Origin: Devosia crocina
Lineage (GTDB): Bacteria; Pseudomonadota; Alphaproteobacteria; Rhizobiales; Devosiaceae
Assembly (NCBI RefSeq): GCF_900116545.1
Contig: NZ_FPCK01000003.1
Coordinates: 310,001-374,000, forward strand
Direction of reading: 5' to 3'
Length of the DNA stretch: 64,000 bases
The number at the start of each line of letters is the position of its first letter. Within the stretch, counting starts at the first letter, position 1. Shown here in pieces: positions 37,561-47,437 of this stretch. The translations under genes and the position numbers were made by a program. The notes under the pieces are model-generated. The model saw only the letters and a program-made list of their open reading frames with translations. It ran no database searches and was not told the DNA's origin.

Positions 37561-39121
37561 GCCCGGGCTCGGTGGCCCCCTGGCCCTTTATGAAAAGGTC
37601 AAAGGTGGATTGAGACTGGCAGCCATGGATACCGAGGCTGCAGCAAGCAGTCTACGCATCGGCCAAAGCCTTGCGGACGCACGCGCGCTGGTGCCGCGCT
37701 TGATCGTGAAAGAGATCAACCGGCCCGTGCTGGAAGCAGGTTTTGCCGATCTGGCCGACTGGCATTCAAATACCAGCCCGCTGGTTTCCGTGCTGACCGA
37801 TCTCAATCCCTTTGGTGACCTTATTCTCGATGTAACCGGCGTGCCGCATCTTTTCGATGGTGAAAAAGCCATGCTCGACATGGTGGTCAACCGGTTGGGG
37901 CGCCTGGGCTATACTGCCTCGGGAGCGATTGCTCCGACCATCGGGGGCGCATGGGCCGCGTCGCACTTTGCGCCTGGCCGGATCATTTCGCCGGCAGGGT
38001 TGGCACGTTTCATGGATGCTCTTCCCGTTGCAGCTCTGCGGCTCAATGCCGATCAAGTTGCCACTCTGACGCAAATGGGACTGACCACGATCAGCCAAGT
38101 GCGCCACCGTCCGCGCAGACGCCTGCAAGCTGTGCTTGAACAATCTTTTCTGATCCGGCTCGACCAGGCCTATGGCCATGTCGAAGAGCGGATGACGCCA
38201 CGCCTGCCAGCAGTTGAGCAGTTCGTCGAACGACGATTTTTCGAGCCAATCTCGCTTCTCGACGATGTGCTCGGCATTGCCGAAAACCTCGCAGAACGCC
38301 TTTGCGCCCAGCTGGAAACTCATGGTCTTGGCGCGCACACCTTTCACCTGTTTCTTTATCGCGTCGACCACAAGGTGATGACGCTGTCGCTGAATGCGGC
38401 GCGGCTGACCCGGGATGCTTCCCATATCGCCAGTCTTTTCCGCCACCGCGCCGAAAAGCTTGAAAGTGAGAATTACGATCCGGGCTTCGGTATCGATCTG
38501 GTCCGGCTTGCCGCCAGTTCGCTCGACAAACTCAATGCCGCTCAACTCGGCGCTTTTGATACCGAAAATGGTGCCGAAGACATCGACCGCCTGGCGGACC
38601 GTCTGGGCAGCCGATTGGGCTCCGATGCAGTTCTCAAGATCGATTTTGTCCAAAGCCATATCCCCGAGCGGGCGACACGCCTCATACCGGCTTTGACGGC
38701 CGAGCTTTCGACATTCCGCGACTGGCCAAAACAGAGAAGGCCGATGCGCCTCCTCCCCTTGCCTGAACCGGTTAGGATCAATGCTGAAGTCCCCCATGGC
38801 TTGCCCGCTTCCATGATCTGGCGTCGCCGAACCTATCGGTTAGTCAAGGGCGCAGGCCCCGAACGCATTGGTGCTGAATGGTGGCGAAGCCGCAAAAGGC
38901 TGGAGCTTGTTGAACCCGAGGAGGCCAAAGAGCCTGAACAGGGGGAAAAGCCCCAACAGGTACCCTATATCCCCAACCTTACTCTCTTCGATCCATCTGC
39001 CGATACGCGCGATTACTATCTTGTCGAAGACGAGGATGGACACCGCTACTGGGTTTTCAGGCTTGGCTTTTACAGCAATGATATTGGGGCGAGCTGGTAT
39101 CTGCATGGGTTTTTCCCATGA
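37496..39121 (+). CDS. imuB: DNA polymerase Y-family-like protein ImuB
   Basis: 541 residues starting at ATG 37496 (MERRFLSLFLPNWPTDYL), which matches the family better than ATG 37451; both overlap imuA. Y-family fingers and palm regions are recognisable (GDLILDVTGVPHLFDGE, SGAIAPTIGGAWAASHFA), but the acidic catalytic residues are degenerate, as usual for ImuB, which acts as a scaffold linking the beta clamp to DnaE2 rather than as a polymerase. A clamp-binding motif is expected in the second half. The stop overlaps dnaE2 by ATGA. Confidence 0.93.
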   Translation: MERRFLSLFLPNWPTDYLKRREPGLGGPLALYEKVKGGLRLAAMDTEAAASSLRIGQSLADARALVPRLIVKEINRPVLEAGFADLADWHSNTSPLVSVLTDLNPFGDLILDVTGVPHLFDGEKAMLDMVVNRLGRLGYTASGAIAPTIGGAWAASHFAPGRIISPAGLARFMDALPVAALRLNADQVATLTQMGLTTISQVRHRPRRRLQAVLEQSFLIRLDQAYGHVEERMTPRLPAVEQFVERRFFEPISLLDDVLGIAENLAERLCAQLETHGLGAHTFHLFLYRVDHKVMTLSLNAARLTRDASHIASLFRHRAEKLESENYDPGFGIDLVRLAASSLDKLNAAQLGAFDTENGAEDIDRLADRLGSRLGSDAVLKIDFVQSHIPERATRLIPALTAELSTFRDWPKQRRPMRLLPLPEPVRINAEVPHGLPASMIWRRRTYRLVKGAGPERIGAEWWRSRKRLELVEPEEAKEPEQGEKPQQVPYIPNLTLFDPSADTRDYYLVEDEDGHRYWVFRLGFYSNDIGASWYLHGFFP

Positions 39122-42100
39122 GCAATGTCGTTGCGCTGGCGCCAAGAAAAACCTCGGACGTCTTCAGGCAAGACCCGCCCGCCTATGCCGAACTGGTCAC
39201 CACCAGCAATTTTTCCTTTCTGCGCAGCGGCTCGCACCCGGAAGAGCTGGTCTCGGGCGCCATGCATTTGGGCATGACGGCTCTAGGGCTCTGCGATCGC
39301 AACACTTTTGCCGGCGTCGTCCGCGGCTATGTGGCCGCAAGGGACACAAGGGAAAAAATCAATCCCGGCTTTCGCTACCTGGTCGGGGTGAGACTCGCCT
39401 TTGCCGATGGCACCCCTGATATCATTGCCTATCCCAGCGATCGCATTGCCTACGGGCGGCTCTGCAAGCTGCTGACCATCGGAAATCAACGCGGCGAAAA
39501 AGGCAGTTCCAAGCTCTTTTTAAAGGACCTTTTCGGATCGGCAGATCCTGCCTCATCCATCCTTCATGGTCCAAACGAGGATTTTTCCCAAGGCCAGCTT
39601 TTCATTCTCGTTCCCGACGAAAGCAATTGGGGGCTGACGGAAGAAACGCTCGATCATCTCTGCCGCAGGGCAATTGGCCGGGTCTGGGTATCGGGCACAC
39701 ATCGCTTTGATGGGGAAGATCGCGCCCGGCTCAACCGCATCGATCTCCTGGCAAGACGGCATGGCGCGCGCATGATTGCCAGCAACGATGTCGCCTATCA
39801 TGAACCGGATCGACGCATGGTACTGGACGTCGTCACGTGTATTCGAGAGCATGTCACCCTGCACCAGGCAGGTTTCCGGCTTTCAGTGAATGCCGAGCGG
39901 CACTTGAAGCCGGCAGCCATCATGGCGCAGCTCTTTGCCGAATACCCCGATGCGATCGCCCAGACGCAGGTATTTATCGGCCGCATTCATTTCACGCTGG
40001 ATCAGCTCAAATACAACTATCCAGAAGAAACGATCGGCAATGGCGAAACGGCTCAACAAACCCTTGAGCGCCTGACCTGGGCAGGCGCAAAAAATCGCTT
40101 TCCGCAAGGGCTGACAGAAAAGCTCAAGGCCGACCTTTGGCGAGAGCTTTGCCTTATCGCCTATAAGGGTTACGCCGCCTACTTTTTGACGGTCGAGGAT
40201 ATCGTCCGGTTCGCGCGTCATGATCGCAAGATCATGTGTCAGGGCCGCGGTTCGGCCGCCAATTCGGCCGTGTGCTTTTGCCTCGGGATAACCGAAGTCA
40301 ATCCCACCGAGCGAACCCTCGTCTTTGGCCGCTTCATTTCCACCGAACGCGACGAGCCACCCGATATCGACGTCGATTTCGAGCACGAACGGCGCGAAGA
40401 GGTAATGCAATATGTCTACCATAAATATGGGGGACGGCGGACGGGTTTGACCGCCAATGTCATCTCCTATCGCTCAAAAAGCGCCATCCGTGAAACAGCG
40501 AAGGTTTTTGACGTTTCGGAAGATACGATCAGTGCCTTCAACCAGCTCCATTGGGGGTGGGGATCCGGGGTCGATCTGAGAAGCGTCGCCACGATCGGCC
40601 TTAATCCCGACGATCCTGTCCTCGCCCAGATGTTCGAGGTCATCAAGGTGCTACGCGGTTTTCCGCGTCACCTCAGCCAGCATGTGGGCGGCTTTGTCAT
40701 TACCCGCGACAGTCTTGAGAGCATGGTGCCCATCGGCCGGTCAGCCATGGATACACGCTCCATCATCGAATGGAACAAAGACGACATCGATGCTCTTGGC
40801 ATCCTCAAGGTCGATATTCTGGCGCTTGGCATGCTCTCCTGCTTGAGACGGGCTTTCGAACTTTTGCATGTCCACTACCAGAAATCATATCAGCTGACAG
40901 ATCTGCTGGCGGAAGAGACGGGTGAAGGGCCGCTCGACAAGTCGCGCGTTTATGCCATGACCCAGCGTGCCGATACGATCGGCGTCTTCCAGATCGAAAG
41001 CCGGGCGCAGATGACGATGCTGCCGCGCCTCAAGCCCAACCGGTTCTATGATCTGGTTATCGAGGTAGCCATCGTGCGCCCCGGGCCCATTCAGGGTGGG
41101 ATGGTCCACCCCTATCTCAGGCGCCGTGAGGGCACGGAAGAATGGACGCCGACGCCCGGCGACGAACTCGATGAAGTGCTCAAGGAAACGCTGGGCATCC
41201 CCCTCTTTCAAGAACAAGCCATGCAGATGGCCATCAAAGGCGCCGGCTTTTCTGCTGGCGAGGCCGATCAACTGCGGCGGGCCATGGCGGCGTGGCGTCG
41301 CAACGGCAAGATCGGCATTTTCGAGGAAAAATTCATCACCGGCATGATGAACCACGAGCGAGGCTATAGCCGGGAATTTGCCGAGCGTTGCTTCTCCCAG
41401 ATAAAAGGCTTTGCTGAATATGGCTTTCCTGAAAGCCATGCCGCAAGCTTTGCTCTGCTTGTCTATGCCTCGTGCTGGCTCAAGTGCCATTACCCCGATG
41501 TCTTTGCCTGCGCCCTGCTCAATTCCCAGCCCATGGGTTTTTATGCGCCCAGTCAGATCGTTCGGGATGCCATCGAACATGGCGTTGAGATGCTCGATAT
41601 CGACGTCAACCATTCCGATCTTGAAAGCGTACTCGTTCAAGCCAGTCGAAACACGCGCGACGCCATCTGGCCGCGGCACGCCGACATGAAGGACGATATC
41701 CTTTCCCAAAAAGCGGTCCGGCTTGGGCTCAACTTCATCGAAGGACTGCCGGAACCCGATATCAATCGCATTGTCGCCCGGCGGGGAAGCGAGGGCTATG
41801 CATCCATTCGCGATCTCTGGCTCCGAACGGGCGTTCCTGTTGCGAGCCTTGAAAAGCTCGCCAAGGCCGATGCATTTTCGTCCATGAACCTTAATCGGCG
41901 TGAAGCTCTTTGGGCGGTCAGAAGTCTTGTCGGCACGCATGGTGCCGATACATTGCCGCTTTTCCAGGCTTCCGGACCCGTTGAGACAGAAAGGGATGAA
42001 CCCGCCGGCCTGCCCTTGATGGGGCCTGGCGAGGAGGTGGTGCACGACTATGCAACGCTCTCGCTCTCGCTTAAGGGCCATCCGGTGCAGTTCATGCGCC

Positions 42101-42582
42101 AGATGTTGAATGAGCGAGGAACGACGCGGGCGCAAAACCTGACTAAGGTCACGCCTGGCCACCGGATCGAGGTCGCGGGGCTGGTGTTGGTGCGACAGCG
42201 GCCGGGAACGGCAAGCGGGGTCATCTTCGTTACGCTCGAAGATGAAACGGGCGTTGCCAATATCGTGGTCTGGCCCAAGCTCTTCGAGAATGAAAAAACG
42301 CGCAAAACCCTGCTCTCGAGCCGCATGCTGGCAGTTCGCGGCCAGGTGCAGCGGGAGGGGCTCGTCATTCACATCATCGCCGAAAATCTGGAGGACCTGA
42401 CCCCGGCTCTGCTCGATCTTTCCCATGGCAAGGACTTTGGCGACAAGATCATTGCCCGGGCCGATGAAGGCAAATCAGGACCGCCAGGCAGCCAGAGCCG
42501 CGACCGCTTGGCCATCCGCGAAATCGAAATGGCACGGCGCCGGGCCTATGCGGCCATGCCCAAGGGCCGGAACTTCCACTGA
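39118..42582 (+). CDS. dnaE2: Error-prone DNA polymerase DnaE2
   Basis: 1154 residues. An N-terminal PHP domain (YAELVTTSNFSFLRSGSHPEEL onward, about 15-290, part quoted), the C-family polymerase palm with PDIDVDFEHERREEV, and a C-terminal OB-fold region (about 1000-1090). It performs translesion synthesis with ImuA and ImuB during SOS. The start overlaps imuB by ATGA; no further gene follows on the strand. Abuts the convergent phhB with no gap. Confidence 0.95.
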   Translation: MSNVVALAPRKTSDVFRQDPPAYAELVTTSNFSFLRSGSHPEELVSGAMHLGMTALGLCDRNTFAGVVRGYVAARDTREKINPGFRYLVGVRLAFADGTPDIIAYPSDRIAYGRLCKLLTIGNQRGEKGSSKLFLKDLFGSADPASSILHGPNEDFSQGQLFILVPDESNWGLTEETLDHLCRRAIGRVWVSGTHRFDGEDRARLNRIDLLARRHGARMIASNDVAYHEPDRRMVLDVVTCIREHVTLHQAGFRLSVNAERHLKPAAIMAQLFAEYPDAIAQTQVFIGRIHFTLDQLKYNYPEETIGNGETAQQTLERLTWAGAKNRFPQGLTEKLKADLWRELCLIAYKGYAAYFLTVEDIVRFARHDRKIMCQGRGSAANSAVCFCLGITEVNPTERTLVFGRFISTERDEPPDIDVDFEHERREEVMQYVYHKYGGRRTGLTANVISYRSKSAIRETAKVFDVSEDTISAFNQLHWGWGSGVDLRSVATIGLNPDDPVLAQMFEVIKVLRGFPRHLSQHVGGFVITRDSLESMVPIGRSAMDTRSIIEWNKDDIDALGILKVDILALGMLSCLRRAFELLHVHYQKSYQLTDLLAEETGEGPLDKSRVYAMTQRADTIGVFQIESRAQMTMLPRLKPNRFYDLVIEVAIVRPGPIQGGMVHPYLRRREGTEEWTPTPGDELDEVLKETLGIPLFQEQAMQMAIKGAGFSAGEADQLRRAMAAWRRNGKIGIFEEKFITGMMNHERGYSREFAERCFSQIKGFAEYGFPESHAASFALLVYASCWLKCHYPDVFACALLNSQPMGFYAPSQIVRDAIEHGVEMLDIDVNHSDLESVLVQASRNTRDAIWPRHADMKDDILSQKAVRLGLNFIEGLPEPDINRIVARRGSEGYASIRDLWLRTGVPVASLEKLAKADAFSSMNLNRREALWAVRSLVGTHGADTLPLFQASGPVETERDEPAGLPLMGPGEEVVHDYATLSLSLKGHPVQFMRQMLNERGTTRAQNLTKVTPGHRIEVAGLVLVRQRPGTASGVIFVTLEDETGVANIVVWPKLFENEKTRKTLLSSRMLAVRGQVQREGLVIHIIAENLEDLTPALLDLSHGKDFGDKIIARADEGKSGPPGSQSRDRLAIREIEMARRRAYAAMPKGRNFH

Positions 42583-42873
42583 TCAGTGCAATAACGCATT
42601 GATCTGGCGAGCCAGATCCACATCATTTTGCGTCACACCACCGGCATCGTGGGTCGAAAGGCCGATTTCAACCCGGTTGTAGCTATTGGACCAGTCCGGA
42701 TGATGGCCGGCCTTCTCAGCCAGGAGCGCAACCCGGCTCATGAACCCGAACGCCTCGACGAAATTCTTGAACCGGAAAACCTGAACGAGGCGCCCCGCAT
42801 CCCCATCCACCGTCCAGCCGCTCAATTCGCTTCCGGCAACTGCCAGAGCCTCAGCATCGAGCTTTGCAACCAT
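42583..42873 (-). CDS. phhB: 4a-hydroxytetrahydrobiopterin dehydratase
   Basis: 96 residues, one compact domain with the active-site histidines in [14 protein letters not shown] and [19 protein letters not shown]. It dehydrates pterin-4a-carbinolamine, recycling the cofactor of aromatic hydroxylases; in organisms lacking those it may assist folate/molybdopterin chemistry. GGGAGG lies before ATG 42873. Its stop codon begins one base after dnaE2 ends. Confidence 0.93.
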   Translation of the reverse strand: MVAKLDAEALAVAGSELSGWTVDGDAGRLVQVFRFKNFVEAFGFMSRVALLAEKAGHHPDWSNSYNRVEIGLSTHDAGGVTQNDVDLARQINALLH

Positions 42874-42951
42874 GGTCCATCCTCCCTGTGCTGATCAACC
42901 CCGCAGAACCGCCAGGGTTCACACCAAAGGTACACCGAAAGGGAGAAAAAC

Positions 42952-43027
42952 TGGTGCCGCAGAAGGGACTCGAACCCCCGACCCCATCATTACGAATGAC
43001 GTGCTCTACCAACTGAGCTACTGCGGC
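42952..43027 (-). tRNA. tRNA-Thr(CGT)
   Basis: 76 bases including an encoded CCA. Acceptor arms GCCGCAG/CTGCGGC pair perfectly; the D arm (AGCTCAGTTGGTAGAGC), anticodon stem with loop TTCGTAA (anticodon CGT), and T arm (GGTTCGAGTCC) are all present. Reads ACG threonine codons. Sits between phhB and hemY, all on the minus strand. Confidence 0.97.
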
Positions 43028-43064
43028 ACCGGCCGGGCACGAGCCCGGCGGGATGGGCGGTCTT

Positions 43065-44450
43065 TTACTGTCGGTTTTCCGCCTGCGCAAGAGGCAAGGC
43101 CTGTGCTTGTTGCGCGATTTCCGCCACGGGCTCGGAAGACGGGACCGGGATAGCCGCGGAACGGGCATGGCCAGTCACCGGAATCTTCCATTCGAATGCA
43201 TCGAGCTTGCCGGTCACCGGCGAGACCGGCTCCCATTCGTCACTCACAAGGCCATCGGCTGTCCAGGCCGGGTCCCGCGCCGCGCGCAACCCACGGGCCA
43301 GCCACTCGCGCGCCTTGCCCTGGTCGCCGTTTTCGCCCGCTTCGATCTCGGCCATCAGCGAGGCGACGCCCTCGCTCAGGTCCGGGCCGGCATAGGGCAT
43401 CAGCACATCGCGTGCCAGCGGCCAATCATAGGCATCAATAGCGGCCCGGGCCAGCGCCATGGCCGCAGCACGATGCTCTGGCGGAGTGTCGATGATCTCG
43501 CGCATGCGCTTGAGCCGCTCCACCGCCGAGGCGCCTGGATGGGAATAGGCATAAAGCGCGGCGATATCGGGATGGCCCGTTGCGCGCCAGATGCGCCGCA
43601 AGAGGCTCATGGCCTTGCGGCTTTCCCCCTGATTGATGTGGATGCGGGCCGCGATCAGCGCCGCAGGCACGAAATCGGGGAGGAGCTTGAGCGCGGTCAA
43701 GGCGTGTTCGAGCGCGCCCAGGGGATTGCGGGTTTCCGCTTCCCGTGCGCGTGCGGTTTCGATCACCGCCTGGCGGCGCCGTTTCCGGGCGCGGCTTTCG
43801 CGATTGGGCGGCGTTTCGGCATTGACCATGGCCACGGCCTCCGCCCATTGGCCTCGCCCCACGAGATCGTCGAACACGGCCTCGGTGGCCCAGGTGCTTT
43901 CCGGGGAGAGCGACAGCGCCTTGCGGGCAAAGGTCAGCGCCGCGTCGGGGTGCTGCTGGGCCCGCGCCTGATCGTAAAGCCCGGTCAAGGCGGCAAGCGC
44001 TGTCTTGTCGCTGGCGATCAGAGCCCGATAGTGCTCGCGCGCCGCCGGCATGTCGCCGATGGCAAGATCCGCACGGGCTTCAAGAAGCTTTGCCGCGCTG
44101 TTTTCGGGCAAGCGAGCCTGCGCTTCGCGCGCCAGAAGTCGCGCCCGGGCCGGATCGCCGGCCTGAAGGGCGATGACGGCATCGGAAAGCGCTTCGACCC
44201 CCTGCTCCCGGCGCCGCAGCTTGCGCCGGCGTGCCATGGCCCGCGGGGCACCGATCAGGCGGCGCACCACCGCCCAGACGAGAATGACGAGAGCGGCCGC
44301 CAAAAGCAGCAAGACCACAGCCGTGCCGAGCCGCGGCTGCATGCGTTGGCCGGCCAGTTCCAGTGTCAATGTACCTGGCAAGGCCATCAGCCAGGCGGCA
44401 AGGGCGGCCAGGACCAGACTGCCGATGATCCAGACGGCAAGGCGAATCAT
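43065..44450 (-). CDS. hemY: HemY-like TPR membrane protein
   Basis: 461 residues. Two N-terminal transmembrane helices (about 5-24 and 40-66) then tetratricopeptide-like helices with the motif GDPARARLLAREAQARLPEN and later repeats, ending in a Pro-rich tail. This is the HemY_N family found in proteobacterial hem operons; despite the name it is not protoporphyrinogen oxidase, and its role in tetrapyrrole synthesis is unclear. Its start overlaps the Mic60-like gene by ATGA. Confidence 0.88.
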   Translation of the reverse strand: MIRLAVWIIGSLVLAALAAWLMALPGTLTLELAGQRMQPRLGTAVVLLLLAAALVILVWAVVRRLIGAPRAMARRRKLRRREQGVEALSDAVIALQAGDPARARLLAREAQARLPENSAAKLLEARADLAIGDMPAAREHYRALIASDKTALAALTGLYDQARAQQHPDAALTFARKALSLSPESTWATEAVFDDLVGRGQWAEAVAMVNAETPPNRESRARKRRRQAVIETARAREAETRNPLGALEHALTALKLLPDFVPAALIAARIHINQGESRKAMSLLRRIWRATGHPDIAALYAYSHPGASAVERLKRMREIIDTPPEHRAAAMALARAAIDAYDWPLARDVLMPYAGPDLSEGVASLMAEIEAGENGDQGKAREWLARGLRAARDPAWTADGLVSDEWEPVSPVTGKLDAFEWKIPVTGHARSAAIPVPSSEPVAEIAQQAQALPLAQAENRQ

Positions 44451-45718
44451 GCGCCGCTCCCCCCAGTCAAAGCGGCCTGGCGGAGACTGACGAGAAAGCC
44501 TTGGGCGGCAGCCTGGTTCTCGATCTCTGCGGCAACCGGTCCGGCGGCCGCGCGCATTGGCGCGGGCAGAGCATCGAGCTCTGCCTTCGCGGCGATGAAG
44601 TCGGCGCAGGAAATGGCGCCTTCTAGCCGGGCGACCACCGCCTCGGGGCTGTCACCTTCCACCGCCTCGGTCGGACGAATGGCAATGATGCCCCGGAACC
44701 AGTCGGTTGCCGCGTCCTGCCAGCCGGCATCGGCACTGACAGGACGGCCGGCGAGAATATCGGGCAGAACGGCGTTGAAGTCGCGCGCCACCAGGTCAGG
44801 CCGTTTAAGGCCAGTCATGGCATTGGCCAGCACCGGCTGTGGCACGCTCAAGTCCGGCAGCGCCTGGCGCAGGGCCGCCAGTTCGGCATCATAGGCTGTG
44901 CCGGTGGCGAAGGCAGTTTCAAAGCCTGAGACGACCAGCGGCAAGCGGACCTGTCCAGCCTCGGCTGCGGTGCCCGCACTGACATCGGCTTCAAGCGCCG
45001 CGATCTGGCTTGCAACGCTGCCCAACTCTGCCTGCGACTGCGTGGTTGCTTCGCGCAAAGCGGCGAGCTCGGCTTCCAGATTGGCGATCGCGGCAGCATT
45101 GTCCCCATTTGGATCGGTTTGATCTTGCGGGGGTACTGCCAGCGCGTCGACACGGGCAGAAAGTGCGGCAATCTCGCTCGCAAGTTGCTCGCTTGCCGCT
45201 GTATCCTGTGCGGGAGCATCAGTCTCGGCCGGCAAGTCGGCAACTCGGGCCGTTAATGTCGCCAGCTCGCTTTGGAGGGTCGAGGTCACGGTTTGGAGTT
45301 CCGGCACACTCCGCGACAGCGTGGCAATGCGCGGATCCTCCGGCTGCGGCGCGGCTGGCGCAGCTGGCCAATAGCCCAACAGCGCCAATGCATAGGCAGC
45401 GCCAAGCCCTGCAAGGCCGCCCACAAGTCCTGCAAGCCAGGCTCCACCTGCGGCGCCTTCGGATTGACCGGCGGCAGCCGCTTTCGCGGCGGAGGATGTT
45501 GGATTTGGGTCCGGCTTCGGCGGCGGTAGGGGCTGCGTTTTTGCGTCGGGTTTGGATGTGTCGCTTGCCAGTTTTCCGGCCTGGGCCGACATTTCCTTGT
45601 CGTCCTTGCTTCCAAGCGGACGCGCGGTACCTTCGAGCACCGGAGGCTTGACCGCACCGGATCGGGCTCCTGGTGTCCGAGGGCCCTCGGCGCCACCATT
45701 GTCTTTCGGATCAGCCAT
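44447..45718 (-). CDS. Mic60/mitofilin-like inner-membrane protein (COG4223)
   Basis: 423 residues: a disordered Pro/Ala/Lys-rich head, one transmembrane helix at about 91-117 (AWLAGLVGGLAGLGAAY), coiled coil to about 260, and a C-terminal mitofilin signature (about 260-420). This is the alphaproteobacterial Mic60, related to the mitochondrial crista-organising protein, and in this lineage it is found in the hem operon next to hemY and hemD. It may shape inner-membrane invaginations. Linked to hemY by ATGA overlap; hemD precedes it by 24 bases. Confidence 0.82.
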   Translation of the reverse strand: MADPKDNGGAEGPRTPGARSGAVKPPVLEGTARPLGSKDDKEMSAQAGKLASDTSKPDAKTQPLPPPKPDPNPTSSAAKAAAAGQSEGAAGGAWLAGLVGGLAGLGAAYALALLGYWPAAPAAPQPEDPRIATLSRSVPELQTVTSTLQSELATLTARVADLPAETDAPAQDTAASEQLASEIAALSARVDALAVPPQDQTDPNGDNAAAIANLEAELAALREATTQSQAELGSVASQIAALEADVSAGTAAEAGQVRLPLVVSGFETAFATGTAYDAELAALRQALPDLSVPQPVLANAMTGLKRPDLVARDFNAVLPDILAGRPVSADAGWQDAATDWFRGIIAIRPTEAVEGDSPEAVVARLEGAISCADFIAAKAELDALPAPMRAAAGPVAAEIENQAAAQGFLVSLRQAALTGGSGA

Positions 45719-45742
45719 GTGCCCTCCTTTGCCTTTTTTCGA

Positions 45743-46474
45743 TCATGACCCAGTTTGTTCGCGGGCAAAAGCCAGTGCCAACGTCATCATCGCTTCTTCG
45801 TCTGGACGATCGGCCAGATGCACTCGAGTAAAGTGGTGCTCAAGCAATGGTTGCGCCACATTTTCCGAAAGACAGATCAGCGCCAGGTCGCGGCGTTTGG
45901 ACACGCTGAGTTGCGAATCAATCAGCTGGCAGAAAACTTCCGCCGTACGGCGCGAATAAAACAGCACCGCTCCGATCGCGCCTGCCTCGATCTCGGCCAG
46001 CCGCTGAGGGGAAAACGCGGTTTCAGCCACCATGTCATAGACCGTGGTCGTCACCACCATGATGCCGTGCGGCGTCAAAGCGCGGGCAAGATCGCCGCTC
46101 AAGTGCCGGCCCGCTGGATAAAAGACCGGTCCCGAAATGCGCGACAGCGCGATACTGGTAGCGAGCTTTTCAAACGTGCCGCCTGCGCTCGACACATCGG
46201 CAAAGCCCAGCATCTTGGCTTCATGCGCCGTGCGATCGCCCACCGCGTGAACCGGCAGGTGCAGCACCTGATCGAGCACGCCGCGATCCTCGAGAGCGCG
46301 TAGGGCATTGGTGCTCGTCACCGCCACCGCGGCGAATCCGGACAGCGGCGGCAGGCTGAATTGGAGCGTTTGGCGCGTCAGAAGCGGCTCGGCCACTCCC
46401 TCGATATCAAGAGCTGCGAGACGGTCGATGGTGGCTTGGGCATCCGGCTCCGGCCGGGTCACGAGCATCCGCAT
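45743..46474 (-). CDS. hemD: Uroporphyrinogen-III synthase
   Basis: 243 residues, the divergent HemD fold with two domains; VTRPEPDAQATIDRLAALD at the start and a FTS-like AVTSTNALRALE region fit. It closes hydroxymethylbilane into uroporphyrinogen III. Starts immediately after the hemC stop (TAG then ATG), the expected order hemC-hemD. Confidence 0.9.
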   Translation of the reverse strand: MRMLVTRPEPDAQATIDRLAALDIEGVAEPLLTRQTLQFSLPPLSGFAAVAVTSTNALRALEDRGVLDQVLHLPVHAVGDRTAHEAKMLGFADVSSAGGTFEKLATSIALSRISGPVFYPAGRHLSGDLARALTPHGIMVVTTTVYDMVAETAFSPQRLAEIEAGAIGAVLFYSRRTAEVFCQLIDSQLSVSKRRDLALICLSENVAQPLLEHHFTRVHLADRPDEEAMMTLALAFAREQTGS

Positions 46475-47413
46475 CTATGCCATCCACTGCCGGACCCAGT
46501 CGGGACCGGCTTGATGGAGAAGATCTTCCCCGATCCTGCGGCCCAGCGTCTCCGGGTCATTGCCGCTTCCTTCGGCCCGGAAGCTGGTTTGCCCATCAAG
46601 GCTCAAAATCTCGCCCTGTAGCGTCAGGTGATCGCCCGAAACTGAAGACAGGGCGCCGACCGGCGTGCGGCACGACCCGTCGAGCACTGCCAGCATGGCA
46701 CGTTCGGCTGCGATGGTTCGATGGGTCGGAGCGTGATCGAGCGCTTCGACGAGATCAGCACTGCGCTGGTCTGCGGAGCGGATGGCAAGCCCGATGGCCC
46801 CCTGAGCCGGCGCGGGCATGAAGCTTTCGGTATCGAGGATCGCGGTTGCCCGATGCGCCTCCTGCAAGCGGTTGAGCCCCGCCATGGCCAGCAGCGTTGC
46901 ATCGGCAACCCCGCCGAGAAGCTTGTTGAGACGCGTATGCACATTGCCACGAAACGGCACGATCACGAGGTCAGGACGAATGCGCAGCGCCTGTGCCGCC
47001 CGGCGGATCGAGGATGTGCCGAAAACAGCGCGCTTGGGCAGGTGATCAAAGGATTGCACCTTGACCGACAAAAAGGCGTCACGCACGTCCTCGCGCTCGA
47101 GAAAGGCGGCGAGCCGCATGCCTTCGGGCAGCACGCTCGCCACATCCTTGCTCGAATGAACCCCGATATCGATGCGGCCCGAAAGCAGGGCTTCATCGAT
47201 TTCCTTGGTAAAGACACCTTTGCCGCCGATGCTCGACACAGGAACATTGGACGCCTGGCTGCGATCGCCGCCGGTGGAAAACACATCGATTTCGATCGCG
47301 TCTTCCTCGACCCCATGTCTCTGGCAAAGCAGGCTGCGCACCAGCTTGGCCTGCGCAAGGGCCAGCGGGCTGCCGCGTGTTCCGATCCGGGCGAAGGGGG
47401 CTGACGATTGCAT
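46475..47413 (-). CDS. hemC: Hydroxymethylbilane synthase
   Basis: 312 residues. The N-terminus IGTRGSPLALAQAKLV and the cofactor Cys in DGSCRTPVGAL (dipyrromethane attachment) are clear. It condenses four porphobilinogens. First gene of the hemC-hemD-mic60-hemY run. Divergent from tsaD with only 24 bases between the start codons, too short for two separate promoters. Confidence 0.95.
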   Translation of the reverse strand: MQSSAPFARIGTRGSPLALAQAKLVRSLLCQRHGVEEDAIEIDVFSTGGDRSQASNVPVSSIGGKGVFTKEIDEALLSGRIDIGVHSSKDVASVLPEGMRLAAFLEREDVRDAFLSVKVQSFDHLPKRAVFGTSSIRRAAQALRIRPDLVIVPFRGNVHTRLNKLLGGVADATLLAMAGLNRLQEAHRATAILDTESFMPAPAQGAIGLAIRSADQRSADLVEALDHAPTHRTIAAERAMLAVLDGSCRTPVGALSSVSGDHLTLQGEILSLDGQTSFRAEGSGNDPETLGRRIGEDLLHQAGPDWVRQWMA

Positions 47414-47437
47414 TCTGGCTCCGTCCTAGTATAGCCA

